A stretch of 64,000 bases of DNA, taken from positions 124,001 to 188,000 of the forward strand of contig JACOEK010000002.1 in the NCBI GenBank assembly GCA_024998595.1. Reading direction: 5' to 3'. How positions within the stretch are numbered: position 1 is the stretch's first letter; every line of letters begins with the position of its first letter. Origin of the DNA: Nitrospira sp. (lineage in GTDB: Bacteria > Nitrospirota > Nitrospiria > Nitrospirales > Nitrospiraceae). The notes beneath the pieces were generated by a model. It worked only from the letters and a program-made list of their open reading frames with translations, had not been told where the DNA came from and made no database searches. A program made the position numbers and the translations under genes. Below are positions 1-9,299 of the stretch, in pieces.

Positions 1-2
1 TG

Positions 3-311
3 AGCCGATTTCTCGAATTCTTGCTGGAAAGCGGCAACTACCAGGGGTACATGGAGCGGCTTGCGAATGCGTACAATCCCGCTGCCGCCTCCAGCGTCAT
101 GTGTCGCTACACCCTTTCGGTCGGCTGGGACGGGACGCTGTACGATTGCGATTTCAACCAAATGCTGGAACTTCCGGTGCAACCCGATGCCCCCGCGCAC
201 ATCCGGGACTTTGATGCCGCACGACTTCATCACCGGCAGATCACCACTCGCAATCATTGTTACGGGTGTACGGCAGGAGCGGGATCGTCCTGTGGCGGGG
301 CCGTGACCTGA
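3..311 (+). CDS. arsS: ArsS-type radical SAM protein, arsenosugar biosynthesis (C-terminal part; 5' end outside window)
   Basis: The reading frame is open to the left edge, so this is the last ~102 codons of a longer gene. The visible part has the Cys-rich tail typical of ArsS C-terminal domains: a Cys before YTLSVGWDG, then YDCDFNQMLEL, then HCYGCTAGAGSSCGGA. The family is a radical SAM enzyme that adds a 5-deoxyadenosyl group to dimethylarsenite during arsenosugar synthesis; the SAM-cluster motif itself would lie upstream of the window. Arsenite oxidase genes 3 kb downstream on the same strand fit an arsenic locus. A general radical SAM/DUF3641 protein of other function cannot be excluded without the N-terminus. 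Confidence 0.78.
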   Translation, partial: SRFLEFLLESGNYQGYMERLANAYNPAAASSVMCRYTLSVGWDGTLYDCDFNQMLELPVQPDAPAHIRDFDAARLHHRQITTRNHCYGCTAGAGSSCGGAVT

Positions 312-450
312 TTAGAATGCGGAAACCGCCGCCCAGCTTTGTGCTCAGTCGTGTGCCCGCCTCACCGCACTTGTCCAGTACGCATCGGCGGACTCCCATC
401 CCTACGGCCTTGCTGGATCGACGGTGTGAGCCTTCTGCACAGGAGACCGC

Positions 451-1584
451 ATGGATATCTCGTTTCTGACCTTCGCACTGGTGCTGGCATTGGCCTATGC
501 GAACGGCACCAATGACGTCTCGAAAGCCATCGCCACCCTGGTCGGCAGCGGAGTCACCAACTACCGCACGGCGATTCTGTGGGGAACAGCCTGGACCGTG
601 GCCGGAGCCGGATTCGCCGCACTGGTCGCCGGAGCGATGGTGAAGACCTTCAGCAACGGTCTCTTGCAAACCGGCACGCTTCTCTCTCCCACCATTGCGT
701 TATCCATTTTGTTCGGTGCGATGGTGTGGGTCTTCGTGGCGTCGCGAACCGGGCTCCCCGTTTCGACAACCCATGCGCTCACCGGCGCCATCGTGGGAAC
801 CGGGCTGATGGCGTTTGCAGGAGAGGGATTGTTGTGGCCGGCCATTGGGAAGAAAATCGCGCTTCCTTTGTTGTTGAGTCCCTTCCTCGCCTTCGGGCTC
901 TCGCTTCTTCTGCATCCCGCCATGCGGTGGTCGGCGGAAAAATGGGGAGGGGCCTGCCTCTGCCTGATGCCGGCCTCACGCGCACTTTTCACCATTGACG
1001 CTCGGCGCAGTACACGAATCCTGTTTCAAAGCACAGGGTTTGGGCAGCCGATCGTGGCGGTTCCGGCCCAGTGTGACCGCGCCGGACTGCGGGGCTTGGC
1101 CGTGGGTCTCGATACAATTCATTGGTTGTCCAGCGGGCTCGCGTCCTTTGCGCGCGGCACCAACGACGCACCGAAGATTGTCGCGATGCTGCTGCTCGGC
1201 AGCACGACCGCGACATGGCCCAGCACCTGGTTTCAATTCGCGGCCTTCGGAGGGGTGGCCTTCGCCATGGGCCTGGGCAGTTACTTGGGTGGACTGAAGG
1301 TGACCGAAGTGCTGGCCGAAAAGGTCACGCGGATGGACCATGCAGAAGGTTTGACGGCGAACCTCACAACCTCAACCCTCGTGCTCTGTTCAGGCTGGCT
1401 GGGATTGCCGGTCTCAACCACACATGTCAGCAGCTCCGCCATTATCGGCATCGGCCTCCTCAAGGGTGTCAATGCGGTGCGGTGGACGACCGTGCGCGAC
1501 ATGGTACTGGCCTGGGTGATCACCCTGCCCGCCGCCGGAGGCTTCACCGCTCTGGCCTACGTACTCTTCACAAGCTTCTCGTAA
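451..1584 (+). CDS. pit: Inorganic phosphate transporter, PiT family
   Basis: A 377-residue, very hydrophobic inner-membrane protein. It shows the internal duplication of the PiT family: GTNDVSKA at residues 19-26 and GTNDAPKI at about 236-243, each followed later by GLPVSTTH (about 101 and 328). PiT proteins carry phosphate as a metal-phosphate complex with H+ or Na+. The ATG is preceded by GGAGACCGC, a usable ribosome site. It sits 140 bp after arsS and 136 bp before the porin gene. Because PiT also admits arsenate, its place in an arsenic locus may matter, but the substrate cannot be told from sequence. Confidence 0.9.
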   Translation: MDISFLTFALVLALAYANGTNDVSKAIATLVGSGVTNYRTAILWGTAWTVAGAGFAALVAGAMVKTFSNGLLQTGTLLSPTIALSILFGAMVWVFVASRTGLPVSTTHALTGAIVGTGLMAFAGEGLLWPAIGKKIALPLLLSPFLAFGLSLLLHPAMRWSAEKWGGACLCLMPASRALFTIDARRSTRILFQSTGFGQPIVAVPAQCDRAGLRGLAVGLDTIHWLSSGLASFARGTNDAPKIVAMLLLGSTTATWPSTWFQFAAFGGVAFAMGLGSYLGGLKVTEVLAEKVTRMDHAEGLTANLTTSTLVLCSGWLGLPVSTTHVSSSAIIGIGLLKGVNAVRWTTVRDMVLAWVITLPAAGGFTALAYVLFTSFS

Positions 1585-1720
1585 CCGGTTCACGCTCTCC
1601 TCGACTGGCTCACGCCATTCCTCTTTCTCAATGGAAGTATAGACACATCTCCATGTATTGATGTATCAGTACCGCTTCGGTGAGATCGAGACACCTCACA
1701 AAAAGGAGCCATGCCTGCTC

Positions 1721-3196
1721 ATGCATCGTCGTCGGCCATCCGCCTCCACAGCCTTTTCATGCGTCTTGCTGTTCGGTGCGCTCACCTTGTCCGCAGTCCT
1801 TCCTGTCCAGGCCGATAACCTGCCGTTTCCGGAACCTGCGAATGAAAATGCCTACGCCGTCCCCGTGGAAAATCTCCGGCTGCGAGTCTGGGCTCAATAT
1901 CGCGTGATGTACAATGCCAGCAACATTCCCAGCGGCATCAATAATGGAAGCTTGCCGACGGCAGGAACCGGCTCCGGGAAATTGAACTATGGGGACACCG
2001 CGGGCTACGATTTCTTTCGCCAACGCATGCGCCTCGCCTTCGACCTTCAGCACAAGGACTCCGGTAATGTCGGCGCCTATATGCAGATGGAGTATCGAGG
2101 GGGCTTCGGTGGGTCGAGTCCGGCAGCCAGCGATCCCCGCGGAGAAAGCGGCGCCAACGCGGACGGCACCCCCAATGCGTTCAATCGCCTGCAAGCACGC
2201 GGGATCCGGTATGGGTATGTCTACGTCACGCCGATCGAAAACCACACGTTGGTGGTGGGCATTCTACCGACGATCGATCAGGTTGGCCGTGTATTGTGGG
2301 ATGGTGAATGGGACTTTTTCGTCGGGGGTGCCTCCCTGGGTGGGAAAGTGGGCGACGGGGACTACCGCCTCGGCTTTTACCGGATTGCGTCAGACCTGAA
2401 AGCTGGAACGATCGGCCAGGGATTCGGAAAAGACGGCGATATGTGGGTAGCCGATTACAACCGGCCCATCAAGCTCGGCGCCTATGATGTGAAGGTCGGT
2501 GGACACTTCTATAGCCTGAATCTGGGCAAGACCGAAAACATCTCCATCGGCGATACGCACGAGAACTGGGCCGCGCTGACGGCGTGGGGAGGCCTCTTCG
2601 GCGGCGCATGGAACGCCTATCTCATGCTCAACAGCGGCCGCATCGGCACGGGGCTGACGGGCAACAACCACACCGGGCATTCAACAAAGTTTGAGGGATC
2701 GATCCCCATCGGCCCGACGACGTTCAATCTGTTCGCGCTCTACGCGTCCGGCGACAAGGCGGGACAGACGTCGAACCAGTTCACCACGCCGGAGGCCATT
2801 CTGGGCACCAACGGCTATTGGGGTTATTCGCATATTTTCAATGCGAATGCCCCGGGCGATGTGAATGATTTCGGCGTGAACCTGAATAACGGTGGAGCGG
2901 GTCTGATGACGGTGCAGGCTCAGCTGAAATTCCCCATCATGCCTCGACTGACCGGCACGTTGGAAAGCGCCTACTTCGCTGCGGCTCGATCCCGCGAGTT
3001 CGGATCCCGCGGAGGCACCAACTACATGGGTACCGAAACAGGCGGCATGTTGACCTACAACCTTGCGAAGAACCTCAATCTCGACATCGGCGCCGCCTAT
3101 GCCTCCATGGGCGGATTTCTCGCAAACCGGACGCAGGCGACCGGCGTTGAACGTTCGATTTATGAAGTCTTTACCCGCTTCCAATATGCCCTGTAG
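1721..3196 (+). CDS. Outer-membrane porin-like beta-barrel protein
   Basis: 491 residues from ATG 1721, chosen because AAAAGGAG lies at 1701-1708 and the protein then begins with a clean Sec signal peptide (basic MHRRR start, hydrophobic stretch, cleavage near VQA-DN). The mature part is Gly/Asn/Tyr-rich with alternating hydrophobic strands (for example RLRVWAQYRVMYNAS, GAYMQMEYRGGF, YDVKVGGHFYSL), no long hydrophobic helix, and ends in an aromatic strand FTRFQYAL. This fits a beta-barrel porin of the alginate-export/DcaP-like type, but I do not recognise a specific family. Only 30 bp separate it from aioB, so it is probably co-transcribed and could pass arsenite or arsenate (inference). Confidence 0.6.
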   Translation: MHRRRPSASTAFSCVLLFGALTLSAVLPVQADNLPFPEPANENAYAVPVENLRLRVWAQYRVMYNASNIPSGINNGSLPTAGTGSGKLNYGDTAGYDFFRQRMRLAFDLQHKDSGNVGAYMQMEYRGGFGGSSPAASDPRGESGANADGTPNAFNRLQARGIRYGYVYVTPIENHTLVVGILPTIDQVGRVLWDGEWDFFVGGASLGGKVGDGDYRLGFYRIASDLKAGTIGQGFGKDGDMWVADYNRPIKLGAYDVKVGGHFYSLNLGKTENISIGDTHENWAALTAWGGLFGGAWNAYLMLNSGRIGTGLTGNNHTGHSTKFEGSIPIGPTTFNLFALYASGDKAGQTSNQFTTPEAILGTNGYWGYSHIFNANAPGDVNDFGVNLNNGGAGLMTVQAQLKFPIMPRLTGTLESAYFAAARSREFGSRGGTNYMGTETGGMLTYNLAKNLNLDIGAAYASMGGFLANRTQATGVERSIYEVFTRFQYAL

Positions 3197-3226
3197 CGGC
3201 GACGCTGCGGGAACCAGGAGGATATG

Positions 3227-3751
3227 ATGAGTGACGTCTCGCGAAGGCATTTTCTGAAACTGGGGGCCTGTGTGGTCGGCGGGGCTTGCGCGGCAGACGC
3301 CCTCCCGTCACTCACTCACGCCGCCGAGGGTAGCGGCATCTCCACGCTCAGGACTACCCTTCCCTATCCTCGCATAAAGCTGGCTTCCATCGGACAACTG
3401 ACCACCGGGCATGAACACCTCAGCACCTATCCGGATCAGGCCTCGCCGGTTGTGCTCATAAAACTGGGACGGCCGGTAGTCAATGGCGTCGGCCCGGACC
3501 GTGACATCGTCGCGTACAGCCGGCGTTGCTCGCACATGGGCGGCACCCTGAGTTTTCGGCCGGACAGCGCGACATTCCATTGCCCGCTTCATTACGCCAT
3601 GTTCGATGCCCAAAAGGGAGGCTTGTTGATCATCGGACAGGCGACGGATAACCTGCCCCAGCTCGAACTCGAAATCGATGCAGCAGGCGACGTGTTTGCC
3701 GTCGGCATCAGAGGTTTGCTGTATGGACGGCAGGCAAACGTCTTGGCTTAA
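3227..3751 (+). CDS. aioB: Arsenite oxidase small subunit, Rieske [2Fe-2S] protein
   Basis: 174 residues. ATG 3227 is preferred over ATG 3224 because AGGAGG at 3216-3221 then has a normal 5 nt spacing. A Tat signal (SRRHFLKLG) opens the protein, so it is exported folded. Rieske ligands are C101-x-H103 (CSHMGG) and C119-x2-H122 (CPLHYAMFD). The tail, with GQATDNLPQLELE and GLLYGRQAN, is characteristic of AioB. AioB passes electrons from the molybdenum subunit to a c-type cytochrome or azurin. Neither Cys of the usual Rieske disulfide is present: G follows CSHMG and L follows CP. aioA follows after 31 bp. The family call is strong. Confidence 0.93.
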   Translation: MSDVSRRHFLKLGACVVGGACAADALPSLTHAAEGSGISTLRTTLPYPRIKLASIGQLTTGHEHLSTYPDQASPVVLIKLGRPVVNGVGPDRDIVAYSRRCSHMGGTLSFRPDSATFHCPLHYAMFDAQKGGLLIIGQATDNLPQLELEIDAAGDVFAVGIRGLLYGRQANVLA

Positions 3752-3782
3752 TCGGGGACTGCACGAAGAGGAGATCTTGCGT

Positions 3783-6245
3783 ATGAGTTCGATTTATCAC
3801 GGTGAAGACCGGGTCCCCGTTCCTCCCGCCGATGCTCAACAGTTTACGACCGTCTGCTCCTACTGCATCGTCGGCTGCGGCTACAAGGTCTACAAATGGC
3901 CGCTGGGGAAAGAAGGCGGACCGCTGCCACACCAGAATGCCTTGCGAGCAGACTACCGGACCCAACAGCCGGAACAGGCAGGCACCTGGATCTCACCGGC
4001 GATGCACAGTGTCGTCACGGAACGAAACGGCCGACGATTCAACATCGTCGTCTTGCCGGACAAAGACTGCGTCGTGAACAAGGGGAACCATTCCATTCGT
4101 GGCGGCACGCATGGCGACGTCCTCTACGCGCCAGATCGCCCCACGGCGGACCGACTGACCCACCCGCTGATGTACCGCGGTCACAGCCGCCTGCCCACGA
4201 CCTGGGGGGATGCGATCGAGCTGGGTGCCCGCGTGATTAAAGCCACTCTGGATACATGGGGCCCGGATGCCATTGCCATGAAGTGTTTCGATCACGGCGG
4301 CGGAGGCGGAGGATTCGAGAATAACTGGGCTGTCGGTTCATTTTTCTTCACCGGCATCGGCACGAAGATGGCCTCAATACACAATCGTCCGGCCTACAAC
4401 AGCGAGGTGTTCGCCTCAGCTGATGCCGGAATCGCCGCTCTTCCTTCGGCCTATCTCGATGCCGAGTTGGCCGATACGATCGTACTGGTCGGCGCGAACT
4501 CCTATGAAACCCAATCGATTTACTTTCTCGAGCATATGTTGCCCAATCTCGGCGGAGGAACGCTGTCTCTCAAACAACAACAGTTACCGGGGGAACCGCA
4601 TGCACGCGGTAGAATGATCATCGTAGACCCGCGGCGAACCTCGACAGTCGCTGTGGCGGAGGCGCATGCGGGGAAAGACAATGTCCTCCATCTACAAATC
4701 AACAATGGCACCGACATCGCCCTCTTGAACGCACTTTCACGCCTGATTCACGATCAGGGCTGGCACGATCAGGACTTCATCACCCGGCGCACGAACAACT
4801 TTGCGGCCTTCCAACAGGCCAATCTTTCACAGAGCCTCGACGAGGCGGTGCGGCTGACCGGCATCTCGATAGCCCGGATGATGCAGGCAGCCGAATGGAT
4901 TGCCAAACCCAAGGCAGCAACAGCGCGACGCCGCACGCTGTTTCTCTACGAGAAGGGACTGATCTGGGGGCTCAAGAACTATGAAAACGTGGCCTCCATA
5001 GTCGACCTTGCCTTGCTCACCGGTAACCTCGGCAAACCCGGCACCGGCTGTGGCCGATTGGGCGGACATCAGGAAGGCTACAGCCGGCCCGCGTATCCCG
5101 GCCAGCGCCCGCCGGTCAATGTCGACGAAGTGGCCGTGAAAGGCGGAGCCTCAAAAGTGTTTTGGGTCGCCGGCTGCAATCCCGTGGGCGGGACCTTGAA
5201 TGCCCAACAATTCCGCGCCGCACTCGCCCGACGCACCGCGCTCGTGAATCAGGCACTCGACGCGGCCGGCAGCGGCAGCCTCGATGATAAGGTTGCGGCC
5301 GTCATGACCGCGCTCGACAAGGGTGGTTTGTTTCTTATCGTGCAAGACATTTACCCGATCGAGACCGCTCAGTACGCCCATCTCGTATTACCCGCCGCAC
5401 AATGGGGGGAGATGAATCTGACTTCCATCAACGGCGAACGGCGACTTCGGCTCTACCAGCAGTTCATGGATGCGCCGGGCGTCGCCGAACCGGATTGGAA
5501 AATCATGGCGCGCATGGCACAGCGTCTGGAATCCGCCTACCGTGCCGAAGGCAACGCTGAGATGGCGACCCGGTTTTCGGGTTTCACCTGGACCCACGAC
5601 GAAGAGGTCTTCCGTGCCGCCGCTGCCGGCGTAAAGGGTGCGCAAGAAGACTACGGGGACACCACCTACGCCATGCTGCAGGCACTCGGCACGAACGGCG
5701 TGCAAACACCCGTGCGGGAAATGAAGACCGGCATGCCGGTCGGCACTACGCGCCTCCACATGGATGAGAAGCAGTTCACGTTTATTCCTTCGGCCTGGCC
5801 AGGATTTCCCCCGCAGATTCAGGCGCTCATGGATGACCCCCGATACCCCTTCTGGGTGAACAATGGGCGGGCCAATCACGGCTGGCAATCCCTGTATGAC
5901 GATGCCCGCAAACCGTATGTGATAGGTCGTGAGCCGCTCCCGCATGTTGAAATTCATCCACAGGATGCCCGTAGACTGGACATCGCCAACGGGGATTTAA
6001 TCGAATTGTTCAATCCCTATGGATCCGTCACGGCGATGGCCGTCGTGACCGACTCGAATGCACCCGGACATGTGTATATGCTATTCGAGCATCCGAAAGG
6101 CTGGCTGAACAGTTTGACGACCGATTACGTCGACCCGGCGACCACGATTCCGTACTACAAGGGAACCAAAGCAGGCATTCGCACAGTGGGAACCATGCCC
6201 GGTCTGACCGAAGAGTTGACCTTTGTACCGACGAACCAGGCTTGA
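3783..6245 (+). CDS. aioA: Arsenite oxidase large subunit, molybdopterin/[3Fe-4S]
   Basis: 820 residues from ATG 3783 (AGAGGAG about 10 nt upstream); a longer in-frame start at 3678 would overlap aioB and lacks family similarity. The cluster site is C25-x2-C28-x3-C32, with Ser104 where four-iron relatives have Cys, the pattern of the [3Fe-4S] arsenite oxidases. Residues matching the arsenite pocket of the Alcaligenes enzyme are present with identical spacing: H171 and E179 (8 apart) and R425 with H429 (4 apart, RLGGH). The enzyme oxidises As(III) to As(V) in the periplasm and is exported with AioB by the latter's Tat signal. No aioX/S/R regulator or cytochrome gene is visible nearby. Confidence 0.95.
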   Translation: MSSIYHGEDRVPVPPADAQQFTTVCSYCIVGCGYKVYKWPLGKEGGPLPHQNALRADYRTQQPEQAGTWISPAMHSVVTERNGRRFNIVVLPDKDCVVNKGNHSIRGGTHGDVLYAPDRPTADRLTHPLMYRGHSRLPTTWGDAIELGARVIKATLDTWGPDAIAMKCFDHGGGGGGFENNWAVGSFFFTGIGTKMASIHNRPAYNSEVFASADAGIAALPSAYLDAELADTIVLVGANSYETQSIYFLEHMLPNLGGGTLSLKQQQLPGEPHARGRMIIVDPRRTSTVAVAEAHAGKDNVLHLQINNGTDIALLNALSRLIHDQGWHDQDFITRRTNNFAAFQQANLSQSLDEAVRLTGISIARMMQAAEWIAKPKAATARRRTLFLYEKGLIWGLKNYENVASIVDLALLTGNLGKPGTGCGRLGGHQEGYSRPAYPGQRPPVNVDEVAVKGGASKVFWVAGCNPVGGTLNAQQFRAALARRTALVNQALDAAGSGSLDDKVAAVMTALDKGGLFLIVQDIYPIETAQYAHLVLPAAQWGEMNLTSINGERRLRLYQQFMDAPGVAEPDWKIMARMAQRLESAYRAEGNAEMATRFSGFTWTHDEEVFRAAAAGVKGAQEDYGDTTYAMLQALGTNGVQTPVREMKTGMPVGTTRLHMDEKQFTFIPSAWPGFPPQIQALMDDPRYPFWVNNGRANHGWQSLYDDARKPYVIGREPLPHVEIHPQDARRLDIANGDLIELFNPYGSVTAMAVVTDSNAPGHVYMLFEHPKGWLNSLTTDYVDPATTIPYYKGTKAGIRTVGTMPGLTEELTFVPTNQA

Positions 6246-6294
6246 AGTGTCGTCTTCAGTATATTGTTCTGTCCACAGATGGAGAGGTCGTGCT

Positions 6295-7284
6295 GTGCAC
6301 GTTGCACGTGTCATCACGCTCGCAGCCTTCATCACCGGATGCGCCTCGACAGGCCCGGCGCCGAGAGTGATCCAAGACACACAGGAGCTGCTCGTGCGCG
6401 TACAACCAGCGCAAACGTGTGAGAGCGGCACGGGAGGACCGCCGTTTTCTCACCCCGTCCGGCTGGGCGGTGAACAGATCCGGACGCTCTTGTCCTCATT
6501 GCTCGCCCGCGAAAAGGTCGGGTTACTCAACTCTTTTGTCCAGGCTCCCGGAACGCCGCGACTCTTTGACGACGCCGACCTCGAGGGGCTGATCCAGCCT
6601 ATCCAGCAAGGCTTCGCACAGGCCACTCCCGAAGAGGTTGTGGTGTTCCTGCTGACCACACCCGCGTCCGACTCGCGGAGCATAGTCACCTCTGGCGCAT
6701 TGTCCATTCGAGGCGAAGTGTTGTCGATTGCCCTCTTCAATTTCAAACATCCCGTGCGCGCGAGCCTCTTCGATGTCGGCGCTACCGACCGCCTCAGCGA
6801 TGTGAGGGAGACATTGGAGTATGTACGTACCTCCCCCTGTGTCTCGATCGGTGAGCAGGACTTCGCCCTGTTCTTCGAAGAGCCCACCTATCTAACCCAC
6901 ACTCGATCGGGCAGCCTGGTCCGATACCCGGAACGAGCCCTGTCGATTGCCTATTCTCCGTTCCTCACGGACCATTCCCGACCATCACAAAAGGCGGACA
7001 GCGACCACCGTCTCCCCCGTTCTTCACGAGAAACCGCCGAACGCCAGACCATTGATAACCTCACACGCAGAATCGCGGAGCTTGAACAGGCGAACCAGAC
7101 CCTGGCCGCACCATCACTCGACAAATTTGCTCCCGCCGCAGCGGCCGAACCTCCCAAACCGGCAATCGATAGGAGATCCGACCTGGATGGTGAGACGCAA
7201 CAGCGACTGCTGGACCTGATCAACAAACTGGAAACGCGGATTTCGGAGCTGGAACGCCAGCGACAGGGCTCTTCTCCACGCTGA
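6295..7284 (+). CDS. Uncharacterised lipoprotein with C-terminal coiled coil
   Basis: 329 residues from GTG 6295, chosen because GGAGAGG stands just upstream and it yields a short lipoprotein signal (VHVARVITLAAFITGC) with Cys in a lipobox. The middle part (about 40-220) has no motif I recognise. The C-terminal third is Pro/Ala-rich, with two heptad-like segments (TIDNLTRRIAELEQ and LLDLINKLETRISELERQ). It begins 49 bp after aioA on the same strand, so it may be read from the same transcript, but nothing in the sequence ties it to arsenic. Function unknown. Confidence 0.7.
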   Translation: MHVARVITLAAFITGCASTGPAPRVIQDTQELLVRVQPAQTCESGTGGPPFSHPVRLGGEQIRTLLSSLLAREKVGLLNSFVQAPGTPRLFDDADLEGLIQPIQQGFAQATPEEVVVFLLTTPASDSRSIVTSGALSIRGEVLSIALFNFKHPVRASLFDVGATDRLSDVRETLEYVRTSPCVSIGEQDFALFFEEPTYLTHTRSGSLVRYPERALSIAYSPFLTDHSRPSQKADSDHRLPRSSRETAERQTIDNLTRRIAELEQANQTLAAPSLDKFAPAAAAEPPKPAIDRRSDLDGETQQRLLDLINKLETRISELERQRQGSSPR

Positions 7285-7401
7285 ACACCTGCCTCTCTGC
7301 ATTTCTTTCTCTCTGCGCATCTTAAGTATTGCTCGCAGGTCCCCACTTTGTTAAGGTGACTCGGCAGCATCTGCACCAATCCTGAACAGTTAAGACACAC
7401 G

Positions 7402-8436
7402 ATGGTCTGGGACCCCAAAGACCCTTGGAGCAAGAAGGGCGACGATTTGGATCAGGCCTTCAAGCAGGCCCAAGGCCAACTTCGCAATTTGCTCCCCACC
7501 GGCGGCTTTCGCAACCTACTGCTCGTTGCCTTCACCGTGTTTCTCATCTGGCAAAGCGCGTTCATTGTGGCTCCCGATGAAGAGGGAGTCGTCAAACGAT
7601 TCGGCATCCCGGTTCGAGTGGTGGATCCGGGCCCACATATGAAAATTCCGGTGGTCGAAAGCGTCCTGCAGCCCAAGGTGGCGAAGTTACACCGGGTGGA
7701 AATCGGATTCCGTACCGACCGGCAGGGCCGTCAGCAGATGGTGCCGCAGGAAGCCTTGATGCTGACCGGCGACATGAACATCCTGGCGATCGAATTCATC
7801 GTTCAATACAAGATCAAAAGTTCCCGCGAGTATCTGTTCAATGTCGCGGACATCGACGATACGATCGGCAAGGCGGCTGAGGCTTCCATGCGGGAAGTTA
7901 TCGGCAAGAGCAAAATCGATGAAGCCCTCACCACCGGAAAAGCGCAGATCCAGCATGACACGCAGGAACTGCTCCAGCACATTCTGGATGACTACAAAAC
8001 CGGCGTGCAGGTGGCCGCCGTCCAATTGCAGGACGTCGATCCCCCGGAGGCCGTGGCCGCGGCCTTTAAAGACGTGACCAACGCCAAAGAAGATCGTGAA
8101 AAGCTGATCAACCAGGCCCAAGGCTATCGAAACGACATCACGCCCAAAGCCAAGGGAGAGGCCGCGCAGTTGGTGAATCAAGCCAAGGGTTACGCGCAAG
8201 CGCGATTGAACCGCGCCCAGGGAGAAACCAATCGCTTCCTGGCCACGCTCAAGGAGTACAACCAGGCGAAAGACATCATCAGCAAGCGGATCTACATCGA
8301 GACGCTTGAGGACGTGCTTCCCCACATCGATAAATTCGTACTGGACGGCAAAGGCGGAGAACGGACGCTGCCGTACCTCCCGTTGGATCGCTTTAGCAAA
8401 CCCGCACCCAGCGCGACGCAGGAGCGTACACCATGA
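7402..8436 (+). CDS. hflK: FtsH protease modulator HflK (SPFH family)
   Basis: 344 residues. After a cytoplasmic N-terminus (WDPKDPWSKKGDDLDQAF) comes one transmembrane segment (about 38-57), then the SPFH/band-7 domain beginning FIVAPDEEGVVKRFG, and a long Ala/Lys/Glu helix with repeated QAKGYAQARLNRAQGE. HflK and HflC form a large membrane complex that encloses and restrains the FtsH protease. The gene overlaps hflC by 4 bp (ATGA), so the two are translationally coupled. The ribosome site before the ATG is weak. Length and domain order match the family. Confidence 0.95.
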   Translation: MVWDPKDPWSKKGDDLDQAFKQAQGQLRNLLPTGGFRNLLLVAFTVFLIWQSAFIVAPDEEGVVKRFGIPVRVVDPGPHMKIPVVESVLQPKVAKLHRVEIGFRTDRQGRQQMVPQEALMLTGDMNILAIEFIVQYKIKSSREYLFNVADIDDTIGKAAEASMREVIGKSKIDEALTTGKAQIQHDTQELLQHILDDYKTGVQVAAVQLQDVDPPEAVAAAFKDVTNAKEDREKLINQAQGYRNDITPKAKGEAAQLVNQAKGYAQARLNRAQGETNRFLATLKEYNQAKDIISKRIYIETLEDVLPHIDKFVLDGKGGERTLPYLPLDRFSKPAPSATQERTP

Positions 8437-9293
8437 GCAAGCAGGGATTTACGATTGCCTTTGTCGGCATCGTCATCGGCTTGCTGATTTTAGGCGCGTC
8501 GCCTTTCTACATTGTCGACGTGACCCAAAATGCCATTGTGGTTCAGCTCGGCAAGCCGGTCCGGAATGTCACCGAAGGCGGCCTGTACCTGAAAGTGCCC
8601 TTCATCGAAGAAGTCACCTATTTCGATAAGCGGTTGCTGGACTATGACTCCAACGCCCAAGACGTCATCACGCAGGACAAGAAGACGCTGCTCCTCGACA
8701 ACTTTGCCAAATGGCGGATCACGGATCCTCTCAAGGTCTACCAAGCGTTCCAAAGCCAGCGCGGCGCGCTCCAGCGCTTACATGACATCATTTATTCGGA
8801 ATTGCGAGTCGAGCTGGGCCGACACGAATTGGCGGAAATTGTGTCGTCGGCACGCGCGCAACTCATGGCCGTGGTGACCCAACGCGCGAATGAGAAAGCC
8901 TCGGCGTACGGCATTGAGATTCAGGATGTGCGGATCAAGCGGGCAGACCTTCCCGAACAGAACGAGAAGGCCGTCTTTTCGCGCATGCAGGCGGAACGGG
9001 AACGGCAAGCCAAACAATATCGCGCGGAAGGCGCCGAAGAGGCGCAGAAGATCAAGTCGGAAGCCGAAAAGGACCGGGAGATCATCCTCGCCGAAGCCTA
9101 TCGTGAATCAGAAGAGCTCCGTGGAGGCGGCGATGCCAAAGCCTTCAAAATCTACGCGGATGCTTACCGCCAGGACCCACATTTCTTTGAGTTCACCCGT
9201 ACGATGGAAGCGTATCGCAAAACCCTCAAAGACAAGACCACGATCCTCGTCAGTCCCGACTCCGAATACTTCCGGTTTCTCAAACAACGTTAA
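8433..9293 (+). CDS. hflC: FtsH protease modulator HflC (SPFH family)
   Basis: 286 residues, with an N-terminal membrane anchor (about 7-27) and the SPFH domain starting FYIVDVTQNAIVVQLGKPV. RADLPEQNEKAVFSRMQAER is typical of HflC, as is the C-terminal run LKDKTTILVSPDSEYFRFL. It is the partner of HflK in the complex that regulates FtsH at the inner membrane. It overlaps hflK by 4 bp at its start and ends only 6 bp from the convergent fhs gene, leaving no room for a dedicated terminator between them. Confidence 0.96.
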   Translation: MSKQGFTIAFVGIVIGLLILGASPFYIVDVTQNAIVVQLGKPVRNVTEGGLYLKVPFIEEVTYFDKRLLDYDSNAQDVITQDKKTLLLDNFAKWRITDPLKVYQAFQSQRGALQRLHDIIYSELRVELGRHELAEIVSSARAQLMAVVTQRANEKASAYGIEIQDVRIKRADLPEQNEKAVFSRMQAERERQAKQYRAEGAEEAQKIKSEAEKDREIILAEAYRESEELRGGGDAKAFKIYADAYRQDPHFFEFTRTMEAYRKTLKDKTTILVSPDSEYFRFLKQR

Positions 9294-9299
9294 GTCGAA

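Noticed and set aside
1601-1620. TGGCTCACGCC resembling a sigma-54 -24 element before the porin-aio genes
   Set aside because: The -12 GC dinucleotide is not at the required 10 bp spacing, so there is no support for sigma-54 control.
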